This document shows positions 16,863 through 25,913 of a DNA stretch of 64,000 bases, piece by piece. This DNA comes from Fulvivirga ligni. GTDB lineage: Bacteria; Bacteroidota; Bacteroidia; Cytophagales; Cyclobacteriaceae. The notes beneath the pieces are model-generated. The model was not told where the DNA came from, did no database searches, and saw nothing but the letters and a program-made list of their open reading frames with translations. The first letter of the stretch is position 1, and the number at the start of each line of letters is the position of its first letter. The stretch is from the NCBI RefSeq assembly GCF_021389935.1, contig NZ_CP089979.1, positions 911,001 to 975,000 on the forward strand. The letters run 5' to 3'. The position numbers and the translations under genes are program-made.

Positions 16863-17954
16863 ATGAGTAAAAAAGTAAAACTATATACCATCATTTTGGT
16901 CTATTGGGTAACCATAGTAGATATGGTGGCCTATTTTGGATTATCCAGTATCAGAGGTTTTGTGGAAGTGGCCGCTATAGATGTGAAGTCATTACAAAGT
17001 CCTTTAATCACCTACTGGGTGTCTCCCTTTCAGATTTATGAAAGTACTTTGTTCGGAATATTTTTTGGCGTTTTATTCATTGCAGTTAATGAGCTTTCAG
17101 ATAGGCTCGAAGTACAGCGGTTAAGCTTTGGAAGAGTCATTCTCATGAAGAGTAGCATCTATCTGTCAGGGTTTATAGTCAGTTTATGTCTCGTCTATTT
17201 TATTATGAGCCAGTTTAGCTTCTTTCCTAAAGCTGAACTGGAGCAGTTGCGAGCGGAAAAATCTGTCTTTGTATTACTGATCCTTGCCTTCTTTTTTGTA
17301 GGCTTTCAAATTGTGCTTATCAACTTTATGCTTCAAACCGTTATTAAGTTTGGTACAAATAACCTTTTTAACATACTGTCTGGTAAATATAGAACACCAA
17401 TTGTAGAGAGCAGAGTCTTTCTTTTTATGGATTTAAAGTCTTCTACCACCTATGCAGAAAGATTGGGTAGCATAAAATACTCCAACATGATTAAGGATTG
17501 TATCGATGAGATTAATCGGATTGTAGATGATTATCATGCTGATATTTACCAGTATGTAGGTGACGAAATAGTCCTTACCTGGAAAAAGGATTCACTTTCT
17601 GATTCTTCTTGCTTAAATATTTATTTTGCCTTTCAGAACAACTTAAAAAAGAAGGGCAGTTATTATCAGGAAAGATATGGAGTGGTCCCTGAATTTAAAG
17701 CCGGCATCCATGGTGGAGATGTAACAGTAGCCGAGATTGGTAACGTAAAACGCGATATTGCCTACTATGGTGACGTTCTGAACACGGCTTCCAGACTACA
17801 GTCAATCTGTAATGATTATGGTGAGCATATGCTTATATCCAGAACGCTGCTAAATCAGCTTTCTTCAAATAGCTATGAGTACGGTAATTTAGGAAAGCTA
17901 CAATTGAAAGGGAAGGTAGAAGCAGTGGATGTAGTGTCTGTTAGAGAAAGGTAA
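16863..17954 (+). CDS. Membrane-anchored class III adenylate/guanylate cyclase (copy 2)
   Basis: 363 residues, same build as the product of 11645-12778: four membrane segments in residues ~5-165, linker GKYRTPI, then the catalytic domain. Metal aspartates in FMDLKSST and QYVGDEI, Lys in FKAGIHGGD, and Asn/Arg in DVLNTASR are all present, so it should be active. The residue that normally helps choose ATP or GTP is not the classical Asp. Divergent from the large GAF gene. It ends in front of a strong bidirectional terminator. The two cyclases are clearly paralogues but too different to be a recent duplication. Confidence 0.85.
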   Translation: MSKKVKLYTIILVYWVTIVDMVAYFGLSSIRGFVEVAAIDVKSLQSPLITYWVSPFQIYESTLFGIFFGVLFIAVNELSDRLEVQRLSFGRVILMKSSIYLSGFIVSLCLVYFIMSQFSFFPKAELEQLRAEKSVFVLLILAFFFVGFQIVLINFMLQTVIKFGTNNLFNILSGKYRTPIVESRVFLFMDLKSSTTYAERLGSIKYSNMIKDCIDEINRIVDDYHADIYQYVGDEIVLTWKKDSLSDSSCLNIYFAFQNNLKKKGSYYQERYGVVPEFKAGIHGGDVTVAEIGNVKRDIAYYGDVLNTASRLQSICNDYGEHMLISRTLLNQLSSNSYEYGNLGKLQLKGKVEAVDVVSVRER

Positions 17955-17966
17955 AAGTCAATAAAC

Positions 17967-18006
17967 AAAAAAAGCCTCGATTCTTATTAGAAACGAGGCT
18001 TTTTTT
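17967..18006. terminator. Bidirectional terminator between cyclase 2 and gldJ
   Basis: A7GCCTCG (17967-17979) pairs with CGAGGCT7 (17994-18006), loop of 14. A on one side and T on the other make it work for both converging genes. Confidence 0.9.
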
Positions 18007-18020
18007 GTTTATGCTTTTTA

Positions 18021-19268
18021 TTAGTAGTTAGATCCAGCTCTGATCATCGCACATCTAAATCCGATAGTAGCTGTTGAAGAATCTTGATCTAAATATCTTC
18101 TGGTACCTGGAGACATCCAATATGCAACGTCTTTCCAAGATCCACCTTTATAAACTCTTGCTTCGTCAGTGATTAATGAAGTGAAACCTTCAGGATTATT
18201 CTCTCTATCACTGTTGTAATACTGCTCACCAGTAGCTGCATTTCTAGTCTCATCCATATAACCATCTCTTCTGATAGGGTTAAGATCATCAAAATCCTGG
18301 AATGACATAGGACGGTAAACGTCAAGTACCCACTCACTTACGTTTCCAGCCATGTTATAAAGACCGAAATCATTTGGAGGGAACTCATATATGTAAGAAG
18401 TAATTAATGCTCCATCATTTAATTTACCGGCGATACCAGCGTAGTCACCTCTACCTCTTTTGAAGTTAGCTAAGAAGTAACCCATTTCTTTTCCATAAGG
18501 ATTTCTTAGTGCGTGACCGTCCCAAGGGTAAACTCTTTGGTGTGTTTGGTTTTCATCTAGCCACTGAGTACCGATCAAGGCAGCAGCAGCATATTCCCAC
18601 TCAGCCTCAGAAGGTAATCTATAGTTTGGAAGAACTACACCAGACTCCAATGGAATTCTACCATCAGTTTCTGCATACTCTTCACCTGCATCTTCTGCAA
18701 GCTTCATGTTTACAGCTCTGGTTCTCCACTCTGAGTAATTATTAGCTTGTACCCAGCTTACACCTACCACAGGGAAATATCTGAAACCAGGGTATCTTAA
18801 GTAATGATCTACATAAGGGTCATTATATGCTAATCTGCTCACCCATACTGAAGTATCAGGTAAAGCTGACATATAAACCTCTCTTGAAGAATCAGATACG
18901 TTTAAGTAATGTAGGTATTCTAACCAGTGAATGTTGGCAATTTCAGTTTCATCCATGTAGAATGAAGCCACTGAAACTGTTCTTTCAATGTTATCCCTTC
19001 TTTTAAGAAGATCTTCTTCATAAGAACCGATAACAGCACGTCCACCTTCTATGAAGCGTAAGTTCGGACCTTCTGGTTGACCGGCGTATGGGTTAACCAT
19101 GAAACCGTTATTATCTTCATCATTATAAGCCAATCCTGTGGCTGTACTCACTGCTCCTGGGTGCACACTGGTAGGTCTACTGCTTCCACCCATAAAACAA
19201 GAAGTAAGTAACATTGAACCACTGACAACTAACAAAGCACTTTTAAAAAAGCTTGCAGTTCTTTTCAT
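18021..19268 (-). CDS. gldJ: Gliding motility/type IX secretion lipoprotein GldJ-like (SUMF1/FGE-sulfatase fold)
   Basis: 415 residues with a lipoprotein signal (SMLLTSCF, lipobox Cys24). From ~70 on it is an FGE-sulfatase (SUMF1) domain: FIEGGRAVIGSYEED, SFYMDETEIANIHWLEYL, VSWVQANNYSEWR, YRLPSEAEWEYAA, GNVSEWVLDVY, YKGGSWKD and IGFRC. Such domains are found in GldJ and GldK, outer-membrane lipoproteins needed for gliding and the type IX secretion system. GldK would be followed by gldLMN; this gene stands alone, and the YNDEDNNGFMVNPYAGQ opening fits GldJ better. Acting as an enzyme is unlikely. GldJ is my preferred name; GldK or another SUMF1 lipoprotein cannot be excluded without alignment. 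Confidence 0.72.
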   Translation of the reverse strand: MKRTASFFKSALLVVSGSMLLTSCFMGGSSRPTSVHPGAVSTATGLAYNDEDNNGFMVNPYAGQPEGPNLRFIEGGRAVIGSYEEDLLKRRDNIERTVSVASFYMDETEIANIHWLEYLHYLNVSDSSREVYMSALPDTSVWVSRLAYNDPYVDHYLRYPGFRYFPVVGVSWVQANNYSEWRTRAVNMKLAEDAGEEYAETDGRIPLESGVVLPNYRLPSEAEWEYAAAALIGTQWLDENQTHQRVYPWDGHALRNPYGKEMGYFLANFKRGRGDYAGIAGKLNDGALITSYIYEFPPNDFGLYNMAGNVSEWVLDVYRPMSFQDFDDLNPIRRDGYMDETRNAATGEQYYNSDRENNPEGFTSLITDEARVYKGGSWKDVAYWMSPGTRRYLDQDSSTATIGFRCAMIRAGSNY

Positions 19269-19651
19269 ACCTGTTTTATTTATTCAAAAAAATCAAATGC
19301 AAACACTAATATAGTGATATAAATTAATCATATACAAGTTAATGCGGAGCCAAAATAACATTTCTAATTGAGAATTATTAAACAAAGTGCATATTTTTCA
19401 ATATTAACATTTTGTAAACTCCCAATATGGCTACACTTACTACACAAAAAATACTACCGCTTCTAAATAACTAAAAATCAATGTAAATATTATAATACAC
19501 CAAATCATTTTTTCATAAATAATTCAGTGCCGCTTATAAACCATTTAACAAAATGAAAAGCCGTAGAATGAAGTTATGATTTACTTTTAAACCACCATAT
19601 ATATATTTGAGACTGTATATACTCATTATACCCCTTTGGTAAACCAGCTTT
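19269..19651. other. Divergent intergenic region, 383 bases, AT-rich
   Basis: The only gap over 300 bases. No credible reading frame, RNA gene or repeat seen. It must hold the promoters for gldJ (minus) and the LytS-type kinase (plus). A consensus -7 for the kinase is at 19602-19609; on the gldJ side only imperfect matches (for example CAAAATAA at 19352, minus-strand sense) were found. Confidence 0.6.
19602..19609 (+). promoter_or_regulatory. -7 element (TATATTTG) of the LytS/LytTR operon
   Basis: Exact TAnnTTTG match, 42 bases before the kinase start codon. No clear TTTG -33 element is seen upstream. Confidence 0.55.
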
Positions 19652-20701
19652 ATGATAAGCATTGATAATATTAATAGAAAAAAACTCTACTGGCTTTTTC
19701 AGATTACCGGATGGCTCATGTTTTATCTGGTGTATGTGCTAATAGCATCCTACTTTTCGGGTTTCCGGGCAGAAGTATTTCTGGGCTACTTGAATACCGC
19801 TGTATGTGGTCTCTTGGTAACGCACTTCTATAGATTGCATGTAAAAAAACATAATTGGGTCGGTTATGGCCTGGTGAACCTGGCATTACGCGTATTGCTG
19901 GCATGTTTTATATGTGCCATCATCTGGTCGGCTATAGTGTTACCTATTAATTATATATTTTTTCAAGTAGACTCCGATCAGAAATTTACATGGTTTATAG
20001 CCATAATAATTGCCTTTAACCTTTCCATTATGATGGTGGGTTGGTCTCTCATTTATTTTCTTTTTCAAGTCTTCATTAATTTTAAAAAGACAGAAATAGA
20101 AAAATGGAAATTACAGGCAGCGGTGAAGGATGCGGAGCTTATAGCACTTAAGTCCCAGATAAATCCGCATTTTATATTTAATAGTCTTAATAATATAAGG
20201 TCTTTGGTAATTGAAAACCCGGAAAAGGCCAGAGATATGATCACTCACCTTTCCGGCTTGCTCAGATATTCGGTGCAGTTTAATAATAAGGAGAAGGTTT
20301 CTCTAGAAGATGAATTGGAGATAGTTCAAAATTATTTAAATCTGGAATCTATACAGTTTGAAGACAGACTGAGATATAAACTGGAGATTAAGCCGGAAAC
20401 TTTAGACCTTAAAATTCCTCCCATGGCTGTACAGCTTTTAGTAGAGAATGCTATAAAGCACGGAATTTCTAATTTACCGGAAGGCGGGGATATTTATATC
20501 AAGTCATTTTTAAAAGAAAATACACTTATAATAGAAGTGATAAATACAGGCCAGCTAAAAACGACAAGTGATAGTACCGGCATAGGTTTAAGAAATGCCT
20601 CTGACCGATTGAAGTTGCTCTTTGGTAAATTATCAGATCTTAAAATTGAAAACCTGGATAGTAAATCTGTTTCTGCCAAATTTACTATACCCTTAACTTA
20701 A
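19652..20701 (+). CDS. LytS/YehU-type sensor histidine kinase
   Basis: 349 residues: four membrane segments in ~10-142, a short coiled linker, then the His_kinase domain with LKSQINPHFIFNSLN (His173 is the phosphoacceptor) and an ATPase domain at ~245-345 (VENAIKHG as N box, IGLRNASDRL as G box). The extracytoplasmic loops are short, so it probably senses something in or at the membrane. Six bases separate it from the LytTR regulator gene, which is surely its partner. This kinase class is abundant in Bacteroidota; the signal is unknown. Confidence 0.9.
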   Translation: MISIDNINRKKLYWLFQITGWLMFYLVYVLIASYFSGFRAEVFLGYLNTAVCGLLVTHFYRLHVKKHNWVGYGLVNLALRVLLACFICAIIWSAIVLPINYIFFQVDSDQKFTWFIAIIIAFNLSIMMVGWSLIYFLFQVFINFKKTEIEKWKLQAAVKDAELIALKSQINPHFIFNSLNNIRSLVIENPEKARDMITHLSGLLRYSVQFNNKEKVSLEDELEIVQNYLNLESIQFEDRLRYKLEIKPETLDLKIPPMAVQLLVENAIKHGISNLPEGGDIYIKSFLKENTLIIEVINTGQLKTTSDSTGIGLRNASDRLKLLFGKLSDLKIENLDSKSVSAKFTIPLT

Positions 20702-20707
20702 TATATT

Positions 20708-21424
20708 ATGAAAGCGATAGTAGTAGATGATTCAAGGTTAGCCAGAAATGAGTTGAAACGCCTCTTGAAAGAGTTTGATCATATTAATGTGATCGGAGAG
20801 GCAGCGAATGCCATGGAAGCTAAAGAGAAAATAGAGACGGATAAGCCTGATATGGTATTTCTGGATATACAAATGCCAGGTAAAAATGGATTTGAGCTAC
20901 TTGAGGAGCTGGAATACGTTCCATATGTGATCTTCACGACTGCCTATAATGAATACGCTATTAAAGCTTTTGAATATAATGCGTTGGACTACTTACAAAA
21001 ACCTGTTCAGAAGGATAGGCTAGCTGGTGCAATAAGTAAGGTATCGGAAAAGAAGAAAAGTGAAGAGCAGGCTGATACCGAAGATAGAATGACGGCGAAT
21101 GATCAGGTGTTTGTAAAGGATGGTGATAATTGCTGGTTTGTACAGTTGGCCAATGTGAGAATGCTTGAGGTGGATGGAAATTATACTAAACTCTATTTTG
21201 ACGATCAAAAACCAATGATTCCTAGGACGCTAAACTATCTGGAGTCAAGATTAGATCCTAAAACTTTCTTCCGGGCTAACAGGCAGCAGATCATTAATCT
21301 AAAATGGGTAGAAAGAATAGAGCCATGGTTTAGCGGTAGTATTAAAATATATATGAAGGGCGGAGAAGAGGTGGATGTTTCACGCAGACAAACGCAGAGA
21401 TTTAAGGAGCTAATGAGTTTCTAA
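20708..21424 (+). CDS. LytTR family response regulator
   Basis: 238 residues: receiver domain with the acidic pair DD7-8, phospho-acceptor Asp53 (FLDIQMPG), Thr in FTTAYNEYAIKAF and Lys in YLQKPV; then a LytTR DNA-binding domain at ~130-236 (VRMLEVDGNYTKLYF, FFRANRQQIINLKWV, DVSRRQ). Transcribed with the kinase upstream. LytTR proteins bind paired direct repeats about two helical turns apart; two identical 10-mers 20 bases apart lie immediately after this gene (21429-21458) and could be its target. The regulated genes are not known; the small gene at 21597 is the nearest candidate. Confidence 0.92.
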   Translation: MKAIVVDDSRLARNELKRLLKEFDHINVIGEAANAMEAKEKIETDKPDMVFLDIQMPGKNGFELLEELEYVPYVIFTTAYNEYAIKAFEYNALDYLQKPVQKDRLAGAISKVSEKKKSEEQADTEDRMTANDQVFVKDGDNCWFVQLANVRMLEVDGNYTKLYFDDQKPMIPRTLNYLESRLDPKTFFRANRQQIINLKWVERIEPWFSGSIKIYMKGGEEVDVSRRQTQRFKELMSF

Positions 21425-21428
21425 CTCT

Positions 21429-21458
21429 ATGAGTTGCAGAATTTGACGATGAGTTGCA
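21429..21458. repeat. Direct repeat, candidate LytTR-binding site
   Basis: ATGAGTTGCA at 21429-21438 and again at 21449-21458, identical, 20-bp centre to centre, starting five bases after the stop codon of the LytTR regulator and 139 bases before the next gene. A short dyad (TCCCA-AAA-TGGGA) follows at 21458-21471. Confidence 0.5.
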
Positions 21459-21596
21459 TCCCAAAATGGGACAGGCGTGTCGTATATAGGAAAATTTTCT
21501 AAAGTGGAAATGCATTTCTAGGGTCTGAAGGGTGTTTTGTCAGCTGGCATAGTTCTTATTTAAGAGAAAACAAATAGGAACTAAAACTGAATTGAT

Positions 21597-21848
21597 ATGA
21601 TACCTTTGGACGATTTCAAAATTTTACCTTTCGACAAAAAATGTGACTTTATAACGGTATTCGCGGACTACCTTATCTACAGAACTGAAGATGATAATAA
21701 GTTCTATTTATATTATCTAGGTGGCTACTTTGTAGAGGTATGTTACGCTCCTTACGAGAATAAAGTATTGGGAATCAATGCATTTGACACTACAGATGAC
21801 CTTGCTCCTTACTTGAATGATATTCAAATTGGAGAGTTAGCTTTCTAA
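21597..21848 (+). CDS. Conserved hypothetical protein, 83 residues
   Basis: Acidic soluble protein (IPLDDFKILPFDKKCDFI at the start) without signal or membrane segment. Its composition is rich in Tyr, Phe and Asp, and alternates in a way that suggests a small beta or alpha/beta fold (KFYLYYLGGYFVEVCYA). Codon use is like the neighbours. I do not recognise the family. It follows a LytTR two-component operon by 172 bases and ends two bases before the mfd stop, converging with it. Confidence 0.7.
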   Translation: MIPLDDFKILPFDKKCDFITVFADYLIYRTEDDNKFYLYYLGGYFVEVCYAPYENKVLGINAFDTTDDLAPYLNDIQIGELAF

Positions 21849-21850
21849 GA

Positions 21851-24800
21851 TTACTTTTTCCCTGTTATTCCAGACAGGATTTCAATGGCTTGATTAACTG
21901 TGAGTACGTTTTGAATAGTTAAGATTAACTTATCCTTGACCTCTTTTAATCGGCATGTTTTAGCATTGGTTTGTACGTAAGCGAGGATACGACCAAAGGT
22001 TTCAGATTTAAAATATTCTTCCTTATCTGAGCTTACGAAATAACCTTTCATCTTTTCACCTTTAAGCGTAAGCTTTTCAAAGCCTAGCTGTTCGGCTAAC
22101 CATCTTAATCTCACGGTTTCAATGAGTTCTTTTACTGACTCTGGTAAAGGACCAAACCTATCCTTAATAGATTCTGTAAAGGCTTGAAGTTCCTCTTCAG
22201 TTTTAATATTGTCTAGTTGAGAATACAAGCTTAGTCTTTCGGAAATATTGCTTACATATTCATCCGGAATAACTACTTCCAGATCCGTTTCAATATTACA
22301 GTCTTGAACAAGGACCTTTGCAGCTTCTGACAGTTCTTTTACGAAAAGGTCTTTAAACTCTGTTTCTTTTAGCTCTTGTACTGCCTCATCCAGTATTTTG
22401 TGATACATATCAAACCCAAGGTCTGAGATAAATCCACTTTGCTCCGCTCCTAATAGGTTTCCTGCTCCACGAATATCTAAATCTCGCATGGCCACTTTAA
22501 AACCATCGCCAAGATCAGAAAATTCTTCCAACGTACTTAGTCGCTTTCTTGCATCTGACGAAAGCGCTATGGTAGGAGGTGTTAATAAATAACAGAAGGC
22601 CTTCTTATTGCTTCGCCCTACTCTACCACGCATTTGGTGTAGATCTGAAAGGCCGAACATATGAGCCCGGTTTATAATTATGGTATTGGCATTCGGAATA
22701 TCCAGCCCAGATTCAATGATGTTAGTAGATACCAAAACATCATACTCACCCTCGATGAACTTCATCATGGCTTTTTCCAAAACAGGGCCATCCATCTGAC
22801 CATGAGCAATTCCAACTCTTGAATCTGGAACCAATCTAAGGATGATATTTGCGACCTCTTCAATGTCCCCCACTCTGTTATGCACGAAAAACGCCTGCCC
22901 CCCACGTCTTAGCTCAAAGCTGATGGCATCTCTCACCACTTCTTCATTAAAGGTATGAAGCTCTGTAGTAACAGGTTGCCTGTTTGGTGGAGGGGTAGAA
23001 ATGATACTTAAATCTCTCGCTCCCATTAAAGAGAAATGTAGTGTTCTAGGTATAGGAGTAGCCGTTAATGTTAATGCATCTACGTTTACACGCATTTCCT
23101 TAAGCCTCTCTTTCACCTTTACACCAAACTTTTGTTCCTCATCAATAATCATGAGCCCGAGGTCCTTGAACTGAACATCTTTGCTAGCTATACGATGAGT
23201 TCCAACTAGTATGTCAGTAGTTCCTTCTTTAACTCTTTTCAGAGTGTCTTTAATCTCTTTAGTAGATTTGAATCTATTGATGTATTCCACCTTCACAGGG
23301 AAATTCTCTAGCCTGGCTCTGAAGGTGTTATAATGCTGCATGGCTAGGATAGTGGTAGGCACCAAAACTGCAACCTGCTTGCTATCAGTTACTGCCTTAA
23401 ATGCCGCTCTTATAGCCACTTCTGTTTTTCCGAAGCCAACATCACCACACACCAGCCTATCCATAGGGTGCTGCTTCTGCATGTCTTCCTTTACATCTTC
23501 AGTAGCTTTCGCCTGGTCAGGGGTGTCTTCATATATAAAGGATGATTCCAATTCGGCTTGGAGGAAACTGTCTTTAGTAAAAGCATAACCAGGTGCTTTT
23601 TTACGTTTGGCATATAGCTCAATCAGGTCTTTGGCTATATCGGCTACCTGCTTTTTAACTTTCTTCTTCTTGTTTTCCCATTCTGGAGAACCAAGCTTGC
23701 TGATAGCAGGAGGTGTTCCCTCTTTCCCTGTATATTTTGAAATTTTATGGATGGAGTGAATGCTTACATAAAGTAAATCATCATCTCTATATATAAGTCT
23801 AATGGCTTCTTGCTCTTTACCATTAACCTCTCTCTTTTCCAGTCCGGCAAATTTTCCAATACCATAATCAATATGGGTAACAAAATCGCCTGGTTGCAGC
23901 GTTCTTAGTTCTTTAAGAGTTAGCGCCTTAGACTTCGACTGACGGTCTTTAGTTTTATACCTATGAAATCTTTCAAACAGCTGGTGATCAGTATAGCAAG
24001 CAATTTTCAAGGTGCTATCAATGAATCCTTCTCTCAAACTGATATTGAGACCCTGAAAGTCGCTGTTATGGTCTATTTCTTCAAAAATAGATTGAAGGCG
24101 GTTCAGTTGCTGCTGTGAATCAGATGCTATGAGTGTGGTGTAGCCTTGATCTTGATTATCAGATAGATTCTGAGCCAGCAGTTTAAAATCTTTATTAAAT
24201 GAAGGCTGAGGTTCTGCTTCGAAGCTGTAAGTTTCGCCTGCTTTGAAATAAAAACGATTACCAAATTCTATTTTTGACAATTCAGTGGTTTGAGCCACAA
24301 AACTTTTTGCTGTCTCAAAAAGATCTTCCGGCTTTAAAACAATCTGAGTATCACCACTTTCTTGCAATATCTGGTCAAAACTGCCTTTGGCCTTTTCAAA
24401 GTAAGCATCAATAACATCAAGTGTCTGCTGATGATCTTTAAACCATATTTTGGTATTTCTTGGCAAGAAATCTATGAAGCCTTGCCTTTCCTCTGATATG
24501 AGTTTGGTCTGAACATTTGGGATTAAATTAATCTCCTTCACTGTTTCCACAGAAAGCTGTGATGAAGGATCAAATGTTCTTATGCTATCTATTTCATTAC
24601 CAAATAGTTCTAGTCTATAAGGTAGGTCCTGAGCGTAGCTAAATATGTCTATAATACCACCACGAACTGAAAATTGGCCTGCTTCATATACGAAATCAGT
24701 TTTTTCAAAATCATAGGTAAGTAACAGTTCACTTAAAAATTCGATATCCACTTCTTCCCCCACCTTAGCTGAAAAGGTATTCTTAAGAAGTGATTTTTTG

Positions 24801-25207
24801 TTGATTACTTTCTCCGTTAATGCTTCTGGGTAGGTCACTATAATCTCACCTGTAGAAGCCTTATGGTTTACACGGTTAAGAATTTCGGCCCGCATGAGCA
24901 CATTGGCATTTTCTGTTTCCTCAAACTCATACGGTCTTTTATATGAGGTAGGGAAAAAGAGAATTTCTTTACCTGAAAGTAGGTTTTGTAAATCGTTATG
25001 AAAGTAGGCGGCTTCTTCTTTATCATGAAGCACAACCAGGTGGTTTTGGTGATTGATCTGATAGAGCGAGGCCACCAAAATAGCATCTAAACTCCCTCTT
25101 AATCCTTTTAACTGGACGCAGTTATCCTCATTAGGCTTGATTACCTCAGCCATAGTTTGAATAATACTGTCCGCCTTATATAACTTAAGTAGTTCTCCTG
25201 CTTTCAC
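21851..25207 (-). CDS. mfd: Transcription-repair coupling factor Mfd
   Basis: 1118 residues, near the usual length. The N-terminal UvrB-like part (NLLSGKEILFFPTSYKRPYE-like region, residues ~70-90) is followed by the RNA polymerase-interacting domain (GDFVTHIDYGIGKFAGLEK), the helicase motor with Walker A (CGDVGFGKTEVA), DEEQ box (IIDEEQKFGV), motif III TATPIPRTL and motif VI QMRGRVGRS, and the C-terminal TRCF domain. Releases stalled RNA polymerase and recruits UvrA for transcription-coupled repair. Apparently alone on its strand. All helicase motifs are intact. Confidence 0.97.
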   Translation of the reverse strand: MKAGELLKLYKADSIIQTMAEVIKPNEDNCVQLKGLRGSLDAILVASLYQINHQNHLVVLHDKEEAAYFHNDLQNLLSGKEILFFPTSYKRPYEFEETENANVLMRAEILNRVNHKASTGEIIVTYPEALTEKVINKKSLLKNTFSAKVGEEVDIEFLSELLLTYDFEKTDFVYEAGQFSVRGGIIDIFSYAQDLPYRLELFGNEIDSIRTFDPSSQLSVETVKEINLIPNVQTKLISEERQGFIDFLPRNTKIWFKDHQQTLDVIDAYFEKAKGSFDQILQESGDTQIVLKPEDLFETAKSFVAQTTELSKIEFGNRFYFKAGETYSFEAEPQPSFNKDFKLLAQNLSDNQDQGYTTLIASDSQQQLNRLQSIFEEIDHNSDFQGLNISLREGFIDSTLKIACYTDHQLFERFHRYKTKDRQSKSKALTLKELRTLQPGDFVTHIDYGIGKFAGLEKREVNGKEQEAIRLIYRDDDLLYVSIHSIHKISKYTGKEGTPPAISKLGSPEWENKKKKVKKQVADIAKDLIELYAKRKKAPGYAFTKDSFLQAELESSFIYEDTPDQAKATEDVKEDMQKQHPMDRLVCGDVGFGKTEVAIRAAFKAVTDSKQVAVLVPTTILAMQHYNTFRARLENFPVKVEYINRFKSTKEIKDTLKRVKEGTTDILVGTHRIASKDVQFKDLGLMIIDEEQKFGVKVKERLKEMRVNVDALTLTATPIPRTLHFSLMGARDLSIISTPPPNRQPVTTELHTFNEEVVRDAISFELRRGGQAFFVHNRVGDIEEVANIILRLVPDSRVGIAHGQMDGPVLEKAMMKFIEGEYDVLVSTNIIESGLDIPNANTIIINRAHMFGLSDLHQMRGRVGRSNKKAFCYLLTPPTIALSSDARKRLSTLEEFSDLGDGFKVAMRDLDIRGAGNLLGAEQSGFISDLGFDMYHKILDEAVQELKETEFKDLFVKELSEAAKVLVQDCNIETDLEVVIPDEYVSNISERLSLYSQLDNIKTEEELQAFTESIKDRFGPLPESVKELIETVRLRWLAEQLGFEKLTLKGEKMKGYFVSSDKEEYFKSETFGRILAYVQTNAKTCRLKEVKDKLILTIQNVLTVNQAIEILSGITGKK

Positions 25208-25292
25208 TCAGCTATCAACAAAATTGAAGGGCCAAAGTTACTGAATAATAAATGAGTAGGCAGGTAAGCGTATTAGTTTATTGTTAAAAATG

Positions 25293-25847
25293 TTATTGGT
25301 GGTGCTCGTGAATTATATTTTGAATTTGATGCATATGTCTAAGGTTGTGAGCGGTGTAAAACCAGATACTATCCCCGAGATAGAATTTTAGAATAGGTCC
25401 TAGTGCAGTCTTTACCTTGAATGCTCTCAAGTTCTTCTGCTCAATTTGCTGAATGATCTGCAGGGTTCTTTTAATGTTTTGTTCAAATTGTTTTAAAACA
25501 TCACTTTTCACCTCATTGAGAATGGGATCAAGCTTTTTGAAGGTCTTCATTTTATTTTTGAGCTGTCCATCTGTAGTTGGTTCCATGCCTTTCGCAAAAT
25601 AGGCGGCAATCCAGCTTGTTTTGAAATTGCTCTTTTTCTTATCTAAAGGCGGAATAAGCTTAGGCTCTATCTGTTCAAGATAAACTTCCATTGAGATATT
25701 CATGTGGTGCAGACAGTCCAACACGCTCCAGCCACCACTGCTCTTTGCTTCTAGTTCATTACTCGAAAGGGTATGAAGGCCTGCGGCAAATGACTGTAAG
25801 TTAAGATTATCCTGTGTTAATTTATTGATGAGAGTTTCCTGATCCAT
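25293..25847 (-). CDS. DinB family protein
   Basis: 184 residues with the DinB/YfiT four-helix pattern: SSGGWSVLDCLHHMNISMEVYL carries the first metal-ligand His (in parts: GGWSVLDCLHHMN; ISMEVYLEQIEP) and the C-terminal WFYTAHNLRHMHQIQNI the others. Such proteins bind divalent metal and often act as thiol transferases; most are uncharacterised. Transcribed in the same direction as mfd, 85 bases upstream of it. No signal peptide. A role in stress or damage is only suggested by the family name. Confidence 0.85.
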   Translation of the reverse strand: MDQETLINKLTQDNLNLQSFAAGLHTLSSNELEAKSSGGWSVLDCLHHMNISMEVYLEQIEPKLIPPLDKKKSNFKTSWIAAYFAKGMEPTTDGQLKNKMKTFKKLDPILNEVKSDVLKQFEQNIKRTLQIIQQIEQKNLRAFKVKTALGPILKFYLGDSIWFYTAHNLRHMHQIQNIIHEHHQ

Positions 25848-25913
25848 GTTTCTATATTTTTCTTAAAATTAGTGATCACTTTCTAATTGCAGATTGATAT
25901 AGATCAAGTTCGC

